Source of the DNA: Candolleomyces eurysporus
Taxonomy: Eukaryota > Basidiomycota > Agaricomycetes > Agaricales > Psathyrellaceae
Direction: 5' to 3'
DNA: 64,000 nucleotides
Assembly: GCA_027579435.1 (NCBI GenBank)
Contig: JANBPK010000751.1
Location: 1 to 64,000, forward strand
The notes beneath the pieces were generated by a model that was not told where the DNA came from, did no database searches, and saw nothing but the letters and a program-made list of their open reading frames with translations. Positions 23,085-34,554 of this stretch are shown here, piece after piece (the stretch's first letter is position 1; each line of letters starts with the position of its first letter). Both the position numbers and the translations under genes were made by a program.

Positions 23085-23690
23085 TGTCACCAAGGATTCC
23101 ACACTCCTAATAAATTGGCATTTCTATGTAAAGAGTCCCGTTCAAAATCTTTTTTATGAGAGGAGGAACCAGGGGAACCAATGCAGCTCGTGCACGGAAC
23201 GGCAACCCATCCTTTCTGATGAACCAACTCTCCAACGCCAATGTGAGGCTTTATCTCAAGGTACTGGACTGCATTGACGAAAGAACAGCCGAGAGCAGAA
23301 GCAGCAAGTTTGCTGACGAACGCTTGCCGTTTCCTCCCGTGCCAATCAAGAAGACAGACGCAGCCGAGTCGTGTTGCTGCACCCCGCTTGCCGAACCGGT
23401 CGTGTGAAGACAAGAGAGGTCGCCCCCTTGAACCTTGATACCGATCCGGCATGAACGCGATAAAAATGAGAAACTAGGGGACTCGTTAGAAAGGCCGAAG
23501 TTGTACCTTGTTCTCGAGATTATCCCACCAAGTCTTCTCCACACACACTGCTTCTCCTCGATATTTATGTTCTCGATGACAATGCTAAGCACACTAAATG
23601 CCAACGCGACTCGATGGTCGTCATAACAGTGCACGCCACCACCGCGCTTGAGCTCCACGATAGGGTGCAGATAATCTCGAAACTATCATC
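23085..23690 (-). pseudogene. AROM fragment F3 (EPSPS exon 5 and kinase start)
   Basis: Contains ELKRGGGVHCYDDHRVALAF (EPSP synthase exon 5, around 23,650-23,590), an intron remnant, and the shikimate kinase start with broken frames (SASGVQQHDSAASVFLIGTG). It ends about 23,090 with no link to the downstream kinase core. Confidence 0.75.
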
Positions 23691-23984
23691 CAGCTTGACA
23701 GTATCAGTGGGACATTGACGTGTTGGGTATCTAAGCCATCCAAAGAGCGCTGTCGTCAATCTAGGTTCCTGAGAACTGCTCAGGGGAAAGCTATGGATGC
23801 GGAGGGAAGGGGGTAGGTAAATTTCATGGCTCTTTGAAATTATTGTGCTATTGTGCCTGCGGGAAGTACTGGTGGAAGATACGCTCTGCAGAGGCAACGA
23901 GATTTATTCGGTTGATGGCAGTTGAGCCGGGGATGACGGTGGTTTGCTTGTCTTAGTCTGAGATGAGTTCTCCTGTGCTCCGAG
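23691..23984. other. Unassigned stretch between F3 and RGS copy 5
   Basis: No match to other blocks of the array was noticed and no gene was seen. Confidence 0.3.
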
Positions 23985-24155
23985 TACTGCGCTTGGTGAT
24001 AACGCCCTCTGAGTTGAGGCCGACGATGGTGCCGTAGATAGTCTACGGGCATAGTCGCAGGGCCAGTTCCTGCACCCCAACTTGCGGACTTTGTTGAAAT
24101 ACGCCTGGCAGAGATTCTCGTGCTGCTGCACGTTCATCCATGACAAATCAGCTTG
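23985..24155 (-). pseudogene. RGS-gene remnant (copy 5)
   Basis: GACAAATCAGCTTGAGGGTT and AGATTCTCGTGCTGCTGCAC match the RGS remnants; the half-domain is shortened (ENLCQAYFNKVRKLG readable) and out of frame. Confidence 0.5.
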
Positions 24156-24342
24156 AGGGTTGAGGGAGAGGGAGAGGGCCCATTCGTCGTCGTCGTCCCT
24201 GTCAAACAGAAACACTGAGGCATGGGTACACCTAGCTGAACGCGAACCAGCTTCAAGTTGCCGGAGCCTTGATCAATGTTATGTTACCCCTGCCTCTCTT
24301 CAGCACCTCCATCTTTGCCTTTGCCTCCTCCTCATTTTCAAT

Positions 24343-24735
24343 TATGGCAAGCAACGCTTCACAAGAGTGCTCTCACCAGTTTTCTGGAAATTTACCTCTT
24401 GTTGCAGTCTGCATCCTCCGGCACACGACGAGTTTTTCATCTTCCCCTTAGCTCATGGTAGAGATTCACTCATAGCCATCACCCGGTCACAGGAATCTCA
24501 TTTTGGCCAACTACCCATGGCCAGTCATTGAGGAACACAGCCATGATTTCCCAGTACTTATCCGGGAGGCAGAGGGTGTACCTACACGCGCTTTCGCGAG
24601 CTTTGGTGCGTTGTCGGCACAATGTTTGGAATAGTTAATGATGCTAGAACGGGGCGTCGAGAAATTCGCAGGGCTTGATGGTCTTTCCTCGGCAGAGGTA
24701 AAATCAGAAGCTGCTGGATATACACAAGACGCAGA
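24343..24735 (+). pseudogene. NDUFA2/B8 remnant (copy 5)
   Basis: Exon 1 begins ATGGCAAGCAACG, then loses frame; exon 2 keeps CCGGGAGGCAGAGGGTGTAC, and exon 3 keeps GGGGCGTCGAGAAATTCGCA. The second intron is disrupted. Confidence 0.65.
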
Positions 24736-25540
24736 GACACTTCCAAAAGGTCAAAGAATGCACGTTACCCATTGCCCGCTTCCTCGCCGACGCATCATAG
24801 GAAAGTTAATGCGGTGTTTAGAGCCTCGAACCACAAGACCCAATTTAGCGCTTGGTGCGGAATCGTACTCTTCTGCTTTGTGTGATTGCGTTTCATCGTC
24901 ATCACCTCCGCCTGTTCATCCCGTTCCCGGTTCAATGACACTGAATGGTATGGAAGAGAAGCGTTCTTATATGTTCGGGAGATACAGGCTAAGTGTATTT
25001 CTTCTCATCATCCTGGGCGCCATACTAGTCTCCGTATTTCGAAGTCAGTTCAAACAATTGATAGCGAACCGACTTTGGCTTCAATTGTTGAATGGCGCCC
25101 ATTTTGCGGTGCAAACCTCAGCTACAGAGTGGACTACCTACCTTTCATTGCTTCTATTTCCTGTGCATCATTACACATTTGTCCAAGGCTCATCGAGCTT
25201 CGGTGATGACAACAATTTGTTGCCTTTTTTTCAGATGCGCAAGTTCACCTGATTTGAGCACCTATTCCGGTCCCCATATAGGCCCCTGCCCTGCAACAAG
25301 GAGTCTGGAGGGATGACGTCGAACTGGTTCAATATAGCTGTGGTAAGCAGTACCCATAAATTACATATCATCTTTGGGTTCCCACTTCTGCGTAAGCCTT
25401 ACACATGGAGTCGTTTACTAACCTTCTGTTCTTCCACTTCTATTTTCCCGTTTGTGATCATCTGCCGATCACTGATTGGACTCAGTACCAACTCTGGGGC
25501 GCCAGTGAGACAGGATCATGAACCACAGCCCCGAGCTGCC
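24736..25540. other. Spacer before L7
   Basis: Post-NDUFA2 spacer, similar to the one before L4. No complete gene seen. Confidence 0.35.
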
Positions 25541-25560
25541 AGTACTTAGTGGGTGAACGG
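25541..25560 (+). promoter_or_regulatory. Conserved upstream element of L7
   Basis: AGTACTTAGTGGGTGAACGG, about 75-95 bp before the ATG at 25635. Confidence 0.45.
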
Positions 25561-25634
25561 CTACAAGGAAGCGACATATCCCTGACGCCTAGTTTCTGCT
25601 CTACCTCGGAAAGCGCCAAGCAGGTGCAACCACA

Positions 25635-27351
25635 ATGTCTCTTCTCCCACGATTCTGGTCATGGACTCTGTTCGACTATTTTACCAGTTACATTGTCTCG
25701 GAACGCTCTGGCCAACGTAGCGAGATGTTGCTGAGCGATTTAATGACATGGATGTTCCTCTTGGTTATGACAGGTTTTGTCTGCTTGATGAATCCGGTCG
25801 TCCACTCTTTGCTGACCCCTGGCTCCCCTCTCTCCAGGGATACTCACGAGAACGTCAGCCATGCTCATCAGATCAATCGCTCAACAGAACCGGATCCATC
25901 GAAATATTCCTCCCGTGAAATATAGAACGAGCGCTTATGCTATCGGAAGCCTCGTCTTGTTCCCACTATTCGTTGCCGGAACCATCATCTACTGTGCAAA
26001 GATGATCCTGTCGATGAAGGAGCTGCTGTGCTTGGCTAGAACACTTGAGGAGGTTGGCGATGGAAATCCTGCAGGGGCTTTATGGTGTAATGGGAGGAAC
26101 TCATTGGCTCAGACAGGGTCTTTGATGTATCCTGGAGTACGCTATAGAGATACGCGTGACTATGCGCTGTCTTTTGCGTTTGGCATCATAGCTCAGCTTG
26201 TATTTTTTATTGCAGACGGCCTTTTGGTAAGGTGTCCTTTGCCATAGTTGACCAGAGGCTGAATTCATGACTGCCTTTTCTTTCTATGATTCAGGTTTAC
26301 CGATGCTATCTCATCTTCGTCGACAGACGAGTGGTTTATATATCCGTTATAGCCATCTACGCCAGTTACCTCAGTGAGTATGAATTGTATTATCCCAGGC
26401 AGACATATATTCAATTATCCTAGTAATCTCGATGATAGCGTTATATCCTGCTCTCGGATCTCCAGACGAGTATGTCTCGAACATTGGCTCAACACAAGAT
26501 TCCAACTCGCTTCGAGATATAGCAGAGTCTTATCTGCTGCCGTTATGGTTCACTTTGTCTCTCATGACAAACATTGCGGTCACCAGCTTCATCGCTTCCC
26601 GTATTTTCCGCCAACTGTCCCTGGCTGTTAGTTCCACCAGTGCCGCGTAGGTGAAATTCGACTTTGGCGTACATCTCACTGAGTCTGAGTCGGTTTAACA
26701 GAACATCCAGGCAGCTACTCGACAGCGATTGGAAAGTCCCCCAGAGCACTGCTGGAGCTGGTGTTGGAGAAGGTGATGAAGGGGTCAGACGATGGTTGGC
26801 GGTGCCAACATGGATTCTCCGACTCTGGCGCAAAGGAAGAGATGTTATGCGCAGGTGGCACTGGCAGTCGGTCTACATCGGCGTCAGCATCATGTTGATT
26901 GAGGCTGCCTTACCCCCCGCACTGTGTGGCGTTGCAGCGGTGATTTCGTTCTGCTTTGGCCAGGGGTACATGCACGCGTCGAGTTTGGGTCAGCGAGCAG
27001 TCTTTCGCTTTTTTTCCACACTTTGGCTTGGGACTAGTGTACGTCCTTTTTCGTTATTTGTGGTCTTGCGCATACATCGGTACTGATCTCACTTACGCTT
27101 GTATTACGAAGGTCTTGGCCCCACAACTCATCGCTATTCACGCATTGAAGAGGGGGCAACACTCGATGCTCGAAGTTGGATCACGAAATCGTGGTGCGGG
27201 GACCAAGGAGAGACCTCGGCTAGAGCCTATAATGTTCAGAGTTCGACACGGCGTTGAGACCCAGGCAACGAACGAAGAGTTTAACGTCAATATCGGGTCC
27301 CCAGGCTTGTCCAGTCGAGGTGAAGAGCATCTTCGAATCGACAGAGTCTAG
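25635..27351 (+). CDS. 7TM membrane protein L7
   Basis: Six exons: 25635-25773, 25838-26226, 26295-26373, 26424-26646, 26711-27038, 27112-27351; 1,398 nt, 465 aa. Closest to L2 and L4. The TAA or TGA that ends those proteins after GEEHL is absent, so the tail runs on five more residues (RIDRV). The fourth intron is a little longer than in the relatives, containing a small insertion before the acceptor. Confidence 0.85.
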
Positions 27352-27554
27352 GCGAGAGTACTTTGCTGTGGAGATAACGGAGAGCCNGGACCGCACTTGT
27401 GAAGAAGCACGCTTGATTTCAAGGTCGTATGTGTGTATTAATATAGTCAAGCTATTTTACCTTGTAGTACATAGTAAATCACGTCTGAAATTTCTGCTTT
27501 CTACCGTGTTGAAACATGCAATCCGCCGGNTACCCCAGTCAGGGCCTACGTGAA
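27352..27554. other. Spacer after L7
   Basis: Matches the spacers after L2 and L4 (TTTTACCTTGTAGTACATAG). Ns at 27387 and 27530. Confidence 0.4.
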
Positions 27555-28265
27555 TAAGCTCTAGGACGAGAATGCCAATGTGGAGCTTCGTCTCAAGGTA
27601 CTGGTCTGCGTTGAGGAAAGAACAACCAAGAGCAGAAGCAGCAAGTTTGCTGAAAAACGTCTTGCCATTCCTCTCGTGCCAATCCAGACAGACGCAGCCG
27701 AGTCGTGTTGCTGCAGTCCTCTTGCCGAACCGGTTGCGTGAAGACTAGCGAGGTCAACTCCTTCAACCTTGATACCAATCAGGCAGAGGGGTGACAAAAT
27801 GCAAAACCGAGGAACTAGAGGGGAGGTTAATGTTATTCCTTGTTTTCGAGATGAACCCGACGAATCAGGCCAAGTCTCTGACAGTTCTAAGCAGTGCACA
27901 CTGAAACCGCGCATGAACTCCGTGATAGGCTTGCCAATAATCTTGTTTCCCTAAAATCGCAACAGCCATTAGCCACGCGCACAATGAAAAAAAANGATAG
28001 GAAACACACACTTCACTATCCGATTACACCCCTTCGCCCTCTGGTTCGCAATCCTCAAAATCCTAGTTTTACCACTCACAACAGCAGCAATCGCGGTCGC
28101 AGTCAAGAACGCATCCGTCATAATCTCCATATCCACCCCCTCTCGCCTTGAGCTGTCCCAGAGGCGGGACCTGCCCCGTAGTCCCCGTCTCCGTCATCTT
28201 ACAGCTCATCTTCTCCAACACCTCCTTCGCAAACTTGGCATCTCCTTGTAACGAATCCACCAGCT
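27555..28265 (-). pseudogene. AROM fragment F4
   Basis: Same content and order as F1: EPSPS end (CEW/VAAV region near 28,080), shortened exon 5 and the kinase start (VEGVDLASLHATGSARGLQQ). It is more like F1 than F2 or F3, in line with both following a 7TM copy of the L2/L4/L7 group. Confidence 0.75.
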
Positions 28266-28650
28266 TCTGGGTCGAGGCCAACAACGGTAACACAGATAGA
28301 GCCACGTCGATCGCCATCCTCCCAGTACTGGAGCCAGTCGTCCTTAATGGCGCGCCTTGACTTCCAGACGTCCTTAAAGTTCCGGCAAAGATTCTCGTGT
28401 TGCTGCACGTCCAGCCAAAGTTTAGGATGTCTTCCATATCCTTTCTTGGCAGAAAGAGACTGTAAACTAATGAATTCATTAATCTTCATATTCAAAAATA
28501 ACGACACACGCACTAGAACACGAACAAATCGACTGGCGGTCACGTACTTCTCGACAGGACCTCCGTGAATGAGGGCAGCCTGTTCTTGCGGCTGCTTGCG
28601 CAGTCATCTTGGCGCTGTTGCTGGCTCTTCTCTTCGTCTGTGGCAAATCA
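28265..28650 (-). pseudogene. RGS-gene remnant (copy 6)
   Basis: Same RGS/EPSPS junction. Readable pieces include WLDVQQHENLCRNFKDVWKS and TVVGLDPEAG. The initiator region reads CTTCGTCTGTGGC, so the ATG is lost. Confidence 0.6.
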
Positions 28651-28789
28651 GCTTGTGCGTTGAAGGAGAGGCAGAGGGCCTGCTCGTCGTTGTCGTTATC
28701 GCTCTCGAACGAAACAAGTGGGTACGGGGAGCTTGCCTGGCTGAACGAGACTCGTTGATCAGAATTATGTCACCCTGCATCACTTGGTC

Positions 28790-28840
28790 GATCACTGCGA
28801 GCAACGTTTTCGCAAGAGCCCTCTCACTAGTTGTCGCGCC
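28790..28840 (+). pseudogene. NDUFA2/B8 fragment (copy 6, first exon only)
   Basis: Only CGAGCAACGTTTTCGCAAGAGCCCTCTCAC and a few following bases remain before the sequence jumps into the downstream spacer (GCGCCGACGAGATC). Shares this deletion type with copy 7. Confidence 0.6.
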
Positions 28841-29592
28841 GACGAGATCTACGTATTTGTCGGCTTCTGAGATCTGATGCATCGTAGGAAAGTAACGCGT
28901 CGGCTAGAACCTCAAATCACTCCAGTGCTATGTGCGGGGTCGTATTCCTCTGCTTCGTCATCACCTGCCCCTGTTCTCCCGCTCCCGGTTTGATGCCAAA
29001 CGGTATGGAAGAGAGGCGTTCTTCGTCCGGGAGATGCGAGCACTTGAACCTTGTCTATTCCCTCCATCCTGGGCGCTAGCTCGTCTCCGTATTTCGAAGT
29101 CAGCGGAGACAAATCTACCATTGATACCGAACTCACTTCGGGGGNTTGAATGGTTCCCAATTTGCGATGATTCCTGCACAGCACTACGGATTTGTCCGAA
29201 ATCCATCGAACTTCGATGACAACAAAAATTCGTTACCTTTTCCGAGATGTACAGGCTCACGCAGTTCAAGCAGCTATTCCCTGTCCATATAGATTCCTGC
29301 CCTGCGACGAGAGACCTGAGCGAGCATTTGGCCTAGCGTAGCTGTGTAGTAAGCAGACCTGAATAGCATGTCTTTATGGTTTCTCACTTCCGCGCAGCAT
29401 CACCCATTGACTCGGTCAAAACCAAACTTCGATTATCATGATGTTCCGTCGTTGAAGCGCATATTTTGCCACTAATCTCCTGTTTGTTCACTTCGGTTCT
29501 TCCACTGGCTTCATGATTAGCTGCCAATCGCTGATTGAACTTGCTCTTAGTTTCCAGCGGGACTGAATCATGGAACTACAGCCCAAAGCTAC
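28841..29592. other. Spacer before L8
   Basis: Highly similar to 33,695-34,453, including GCCACTAATCTCCTGTTTGT versus GCCACTAATCTCCCGTTTGT. No gene seen. An N lies at 29145. Confidence 0.45.
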
Positions 29593-29612
29593 CAGTATAT
29601 AGTAGGTAAACG
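29593..29612 (+). promoter_or_regulatory. Conserved upstream element of L8
   Basis: AGTATATAGTAGGTAAACGG about 80-100 bp before the ATG at 29694; identical core in L9. Confidence 0.5.
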
Positions 29613-29693
29613 GCTGCAAGGAGACGATATATCCTTAACGCCTCGTCCCTCCCACCTGTCCACATCGGAAAGCACCAAGCAGGTGTAGCCCCA

Positions 29694-31412
29694 ATGTCTT
29701 TTCTCCCACGATTCTGGTCGTTGTCCGTGGCCAGGTATACATTTGAATACGTTCGCTCGATAAATCCTTCCATTCAGAATGCCCCCATACGTGCTAATGT
29801 GTCTCTGATGGTTGACACAGTGACATGCATATTGCTCTTGGTTCTGACAGGTTTCGCCCTCTTTATGAGTCTGGCCGTCTACCCTTCGCTAATCCCTTCT
29901 CGTCTATCTCTAGGAATACTCGCAACAACGTCAGTCATGCTCATCAGATTGATTGCTCGACAGAATCGGATTTGTCGAAATCATCCTCCTGGCACAAAAC
30001 ATAGAACGAGCGCTTACGCTGTCGGAAGCCTTGTCTTGTTTTTGCTATTCGCTATTGGAACCATCATCTACTGCGCAAAGATTATCCTGTCGATAAAGGA
30101 GCTGTTGTGCGTTGCTCGAACTCTTAAGATGGATGGCGATGGAAATGTCATGGGGGCTCTATGGTGTAATGGGAGCTCAGTCTCTCAGACTGACTCCCCA
30201 AATTTTGGAATACACTTTAGAGATATACCCGACCATGCGCTGTCTTTTGCGTTTGGGATCATAGCTCAGCTCGTGTTCTTTATTGCAGATGGCCTTTTGG
30301 TAAGGTTTTCTTCATGCCATAATAGCCTAGAGGCTGACTTCCTGCCTTCCTCTTCTTTACATTAATTTAGGTGTACCGATGCTATCTCATCTTCGTTGAT
30401 AGACGAGCGGTTTATATACCCGTTATGGTTATCTACGCCATCTACGTCAGTGAGTATGAATTATATTATCCCGGGTAAACACACACATACTTGTTCAATC
30501 ATTTCAGCAATATCAATGATGGAGTTATATCCTACTCTCGAATTCCGGGACACTTACATGATTCCGGATCCTTTGTCGGGATACGGTGTGATCACGGGTT
30601 TCGACAGTCTTCGAATGGGAGCAGAGACTTATCTTCGGAAAGCATGGTGGGCCATGTCTCTCATGACGAACATCATAGTCACCGCCTCCATCGTTTCGCG
30701 TATTTTCCGTCAACTATACCTCACTGCTAGCTCCACTCGCACCACGTAGGTTAATTTTTATTTTGGGGCCTATTCACTGAATGGACCTCTGGAACATCCA
30801 GGCAGTCCCTCGACGGCGATGGACAAGTCCCGCAAGACAGTGATGGATGTGGTGGTGGAGAAGGTGACGGAGGGGTTAAACGACGGTTGAAGATGCCAAC
30901 TTGGATTCTCCAACTCCGACGCAAAGGCAAAAATGTTATGCGTAGGTGGAACTCGCAGTCGGTGTACACCAGGGTCGTCATCATACTGGTTGAAGCTGCC
31001 TTACCCCCCGCACTGTGCGGCATCTTTGCAGTGATTGCGTTCTACTCGTGGACTGACTATTTGGGTCGTCGGATGGTGTCACGTTTTTTCCAGGTGTCTT
31101 GGCTTGGGAGTAGTGTACGTCGTTTTTCACTATGCGTGGTCTTGTGCGTATATCGGTACTCATCTTGTTTATGTTTATATCACAAAGGTCTTGGCCCCAC
31201 AACTCATCGTTATCCATGCTTTACAGAGTAGGCAGTACTCGATGCTCGAAGTTGCATCACTACTTCGTCCTGCGGGGACAAATGAGGGACCTGTGAGACA
31301 GCCCATCATGTTCAGAGATCAACATGACATTGAGACGCAAGCAACGAACGAAGACTTGACCGCCAAGATAGGGTCTCCAGGCCCGTCCAGACGAAGTGAA
31401 GAGCATCCTTGA
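29694..31412 (+). CDS. 7TM membrane protein L8
   Basis: Six exons: 29694-29850, 29914-30299, 30371-30449, 30508-30745, 30802-31114, 31188-31412; 1,398 nt, 465 aa. L8 and L9 form a third subgroup, marked by SLAVYPSL in intron 1 sequence, the start MSFLPRFW/MSFRPEFW, and tails with GSPGPSRR. The conserved GTSVMLIRLIARQNRICRNH, helix 2, helix 3 and WLGSS/VLAPQLIVIHAL elements are present. Confidence 0.85.
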
Positions 31413-31744
31413 ATCGACAGGATCCAGGCGAGAGTACTTCAATGTGGAGATGACGGAGAGCCAAGACCGCACTTATGGAAAAGCGTTTAATTTTACCGTA
31501 CATCTTTTACCCATTCCCATTCGCCACTGGCACGCGGAACCATAATCCCTACTCTCGATCTTGTTGCTACTTACGCTCTGAGGCTCCCACCAATACCGAA
31601 TTCGGTCTATAGGTGGAGGAACCAGGGAAACCAATATAACTCGTACTTGGAACAAGTGTCAAACAACGTCTACATGATGCAAATGCTATTTCACCTTCTA
31701 AACGTCTTTTCTGATGCTCAAAAGAACCGGATGAAACGAACGTA
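31413..31744. other. Spacer after L8
   Basis: Nearly the same as the L9-AROM spacer at 36,162-36,545 (ATTTTACCGTACATC, ACCAATACCGAATTCGGTCT). Likely holds the shared 3' ends of both convergent transcripts. Confidence 0.5.
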
Positions 31745-33245
31745 GGTATAGTTTTGTATCTCGTCTTCCCACTCCGAAAAGTCCTTGCTCCAACATCATC
31801 TATGCCTGCGCCCTATACCTCGTCAAAACCGTCGTGCCCACCTGTTCCTTGGGGCACTTCCTCCCAGTCCACAACTCAAACTGCACGTGTCCCTGCTCCA
31901 ACAACACCTCTACACCCGGTACCCCCACCCAATTACTCGACCCGCTTTCTTTTGCCAGTCGCAACAGACGCGTTTCTTCGGGTTTGTACGCCATGTCAAC
32001 GACTACGGCTGGCCCATCGCGGTAGTCGAAGAGGGATTTAGGTAATGCGACTCCAGCTGCGACAGCGGTGCTATCGTTTGAAGGAGATGGGGATGGGGAT
32101 GAGGCAGTGGTAGTAGCCGAGGCGGGGACATCCACGACCTTCAACGTCTTGTCGCCACCTAACGCCTGCTCCACCAGCTCCTCCGCCTTCCTCTTTGTCC
32201 TGTTGTACACATAAACCGTGCCCACTCCCAAACTGTTGAGCGCATAAATCGCCACACGAGCCGTACCACCCGCTTCGATAACCAAGCCCACGGACCCTTG
32301 CTGTCGTTGGATATCAGAAGCCGAAAGCCTCTGGGTAATGCTGGCTCTAATCCCAACCAGTCCGTGTTGTCGCCCACCAAAACCTTTCCGCTGCCTCCGT
32401 CTGCATTGGTGACCGTCTTGGGAATAATCGTGTTCACGGCCCCAATTTTCTCCGCCTCGTCCATCAACCTGTCAAGAAGCGGAATAACGTCCAACTTGAA
32501 CGGAATTGTCACTGAAGCTCCTCCAAAGTCTGGTTCCGAAATCGCCACCTTGATCTCCTCCCCTACATCCTTCGTCTCCAACAGCTCGTAGTTGTGCGGA
32601 AGCCCCAACAATTTGAAAGCCGTGTTGTGCAGGGTCGGCGACATCGAGTGACCTATCGGCGTTCCAAAGAGGTAGAATTTCTTGGCTGGCAGAAGTCCAA
32701 GGAGATGAAGAGCTTTTTGAGTCTCCTTGAATGACAATTGACCGGGAGCTGCCTTGTTAGGAAGCAAAGGATGGGAAACCGGCGTCAAGGTCGTGTTCAG
32801 AATCCTCGACATCTGGCACGCGCCTCCCATATTGATCGAAATGAACGGTTTAACATTAGGAAGCTTCCCGACCAAGGCCCGCAAAGTCGTAGAGAGCGAA
32901 GTGTCCTGCAAGGTTTCAGGTTTCCCAACAATCTTGACGATACCACCAACCTGACTGGCGATATCGTACTTCTCCTTGACGCCAGGCGCGTTCCACTGAG
33001 TCATTCCACCACTCCAGTCATGCCAAGACGCGATGATCCACTCACAACAGCAGCAATCGTGGTCGCAGTCAAGAACGCATCCGTCACAATCTCCATATCC
33101 TCCTCTCGCCTTGACCTGCCCTGTAGTCTCCGTCTCCCTCACCTTACAGCCCATCTTCTCCAACACTTCCTTCGCAAACTTGGCATCTCCCTGTGACAAA
33201 TCCACCGCCTTCTGGGTCGAGGCCAACGACGGTACCACAGATAGA
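31745..33245 (-). pseudogene. AROM fragment F5 (shikimate dehydrogenase, dehydroquinase end, EPSPS end)
   Basis: Second best preserved AROM copy. On the minus strand the RGS half-domain (from 33,430) runs in frame into [17 protein letters not shown] of EPSPS, then jumps to IIASWHDWSGGM of dehydroquinase and continues into shikimate dehydrogenase (FYLFGTPIGHSMSPTLHNTA, SVTIPFKLDVIPLLDRLMDE, ending near 32,159 with a frameshift; the last part resumes in another frame to the normal C-terminus near 31,800). The whole kinase and most of EPSPS are missing. The open frame 33430-32159 is 423 codons, yet it is a chimera without a credible start. Confidence 0.8.
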
Positions 33246-33500
33246 GCCGCATCGGCGGCCACCTTGATGGCGCGCTTTGATTTCCAGACGTCCTTAAAGT
33301 AGGCCCGGCAAAGATTCTCGTGTTGCTGCACGTCCAGCCAAAGTCTAGGATGTCTTCCGTACCCTTTCTTTGCAGAAAGAGACTGTAAACTGATGAGTCC
33401 ATGAATCCTCATATTCAGAAATAACGACACACACTAGAACACAAATAAATCGACTGGCGGACAAGTCTTTCTCTTTATCCGTGGCAAATCATCTTGAGGG
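33245..33500 (-). pseudogene. RGS-gene remnant (copy 7), fused to F5
   Basis: LWLDVQQHENLCRAYFKDVW followed by KSKRAIK, then directly SVVPSLASTQKAVD and EPSPS. The initiator ATG is changed (CTTTATCCGTGGC). The RGS segment is shorter than in copies 2 and 6. Confidence 0.6.
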
Positions 33501-33635
33501 TTGAAGGAGAGGGAGAGGGCCTACCCGTCGTTGTCGTTATTGCTCTCGAAAGAAAACAAGTGGGTACGGGGAGCTTGCCCGGCTGAACGCCGAGACTCGT
33601 TGATCAAGATTATGTCACCCTGCATCTCTCGGTCG

Positions 33636-33700
33636 ATCACCGCGAGCAACGTTTTCGCAAGAGCCCTCTCACCAGTTGTCCGGAAATTCGCTTCCTCTAG
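33636..33700 (+). pseudogene. NDUFA2/B8 fragment (copy 7, first exon only)
   Basis: GAGCAACGTTTTCGCAAGAG through GTTGTCCGGAAATTCGCTTC, then a jump to the spacer, as in copy 6. Confidence 0.6.
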
Positions 33701-34453
33701 ACCTTCGCGCCAACGAGATCTACGTATTTGCCGGCTTCTGATGCATCGTAACGCGGCGGTTAGAGCCTCGAGTCACAAGATCCACTTTAGCGCTACGTGC
33801 GGAATCGTACTCCTCTGCTTCGCGTGTTTGCGTTTCATCGTCATCACCTGCCCCTATTCATCCCGCTCCCGGTTTGATGCTGAACGGTATGGAAGAGAAG
33901 CGTTCTTCGTCCGGGAGATGCGCGCAAATCCTGGGCGCTATGCTCGTCTCCGTATTTCGAAGTCAGCGGAGACAAACTCACCATTGATACCGCACTCACT
34001 TCGGAGGTGGAATGGTGCCCAATTTGCGATGATTCCTGCGCAGCATTACGGATTCGTCCGAAATCCATCGACCTTCGATAGTAACAATTCGTTACCTTTT
34101 CTCGAGATGTGCAAGCTCACGTAGTTTAAGCACCGATTCCGTCTCCATATAGATCCCTGCCCTGCGACGAGAAACCTGATCGAGGATTTAGCTTAACGTA
34201 GCTGTGGTGAGCAGACCTCGTGAATAGCATGTCTTTATGGTTTCTCACTTCCGCGCAGCATCACCCATCGACTCGGTCAAAGCCAAACTTCGATTATCAT
34301 GATGTTCCATCGTTGAAGCGCATATTTTGCCACTAATCTCCCGTTTGTTCACTTCGGTTCTTCCACTGGCTTCATGATTATCTGCCAATCGCTGATTGAA
34401 CTTGCTCTTAGTTTCCAGCGGGACTGAATCATGGAACTACAACCCAAAGCTAC
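33701..34453. other. Spacer before L9
   Basis: Close copy of the spacer before L8. No gene seen. Confidence 0.4.
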
Positions 34454-34473
34454 CAGTATATAGTAGGTAAACG
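34454..34473 (+). promoter_or_regulatory. Conserved upstream element of L9
   Basis: AGTATATAGTAGGTAAACGG about 80-100 bp before the ATG at 34555. Confidence 0.5.
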
Positions 34474-34554
34474 GCTGCAAGGAGACGATATATCCTTAAC
34501 GCCTGGTCCCTCCCACCTGTCCACCTCGGAAAGCACCAAGCAGGTGTAGCCCCA

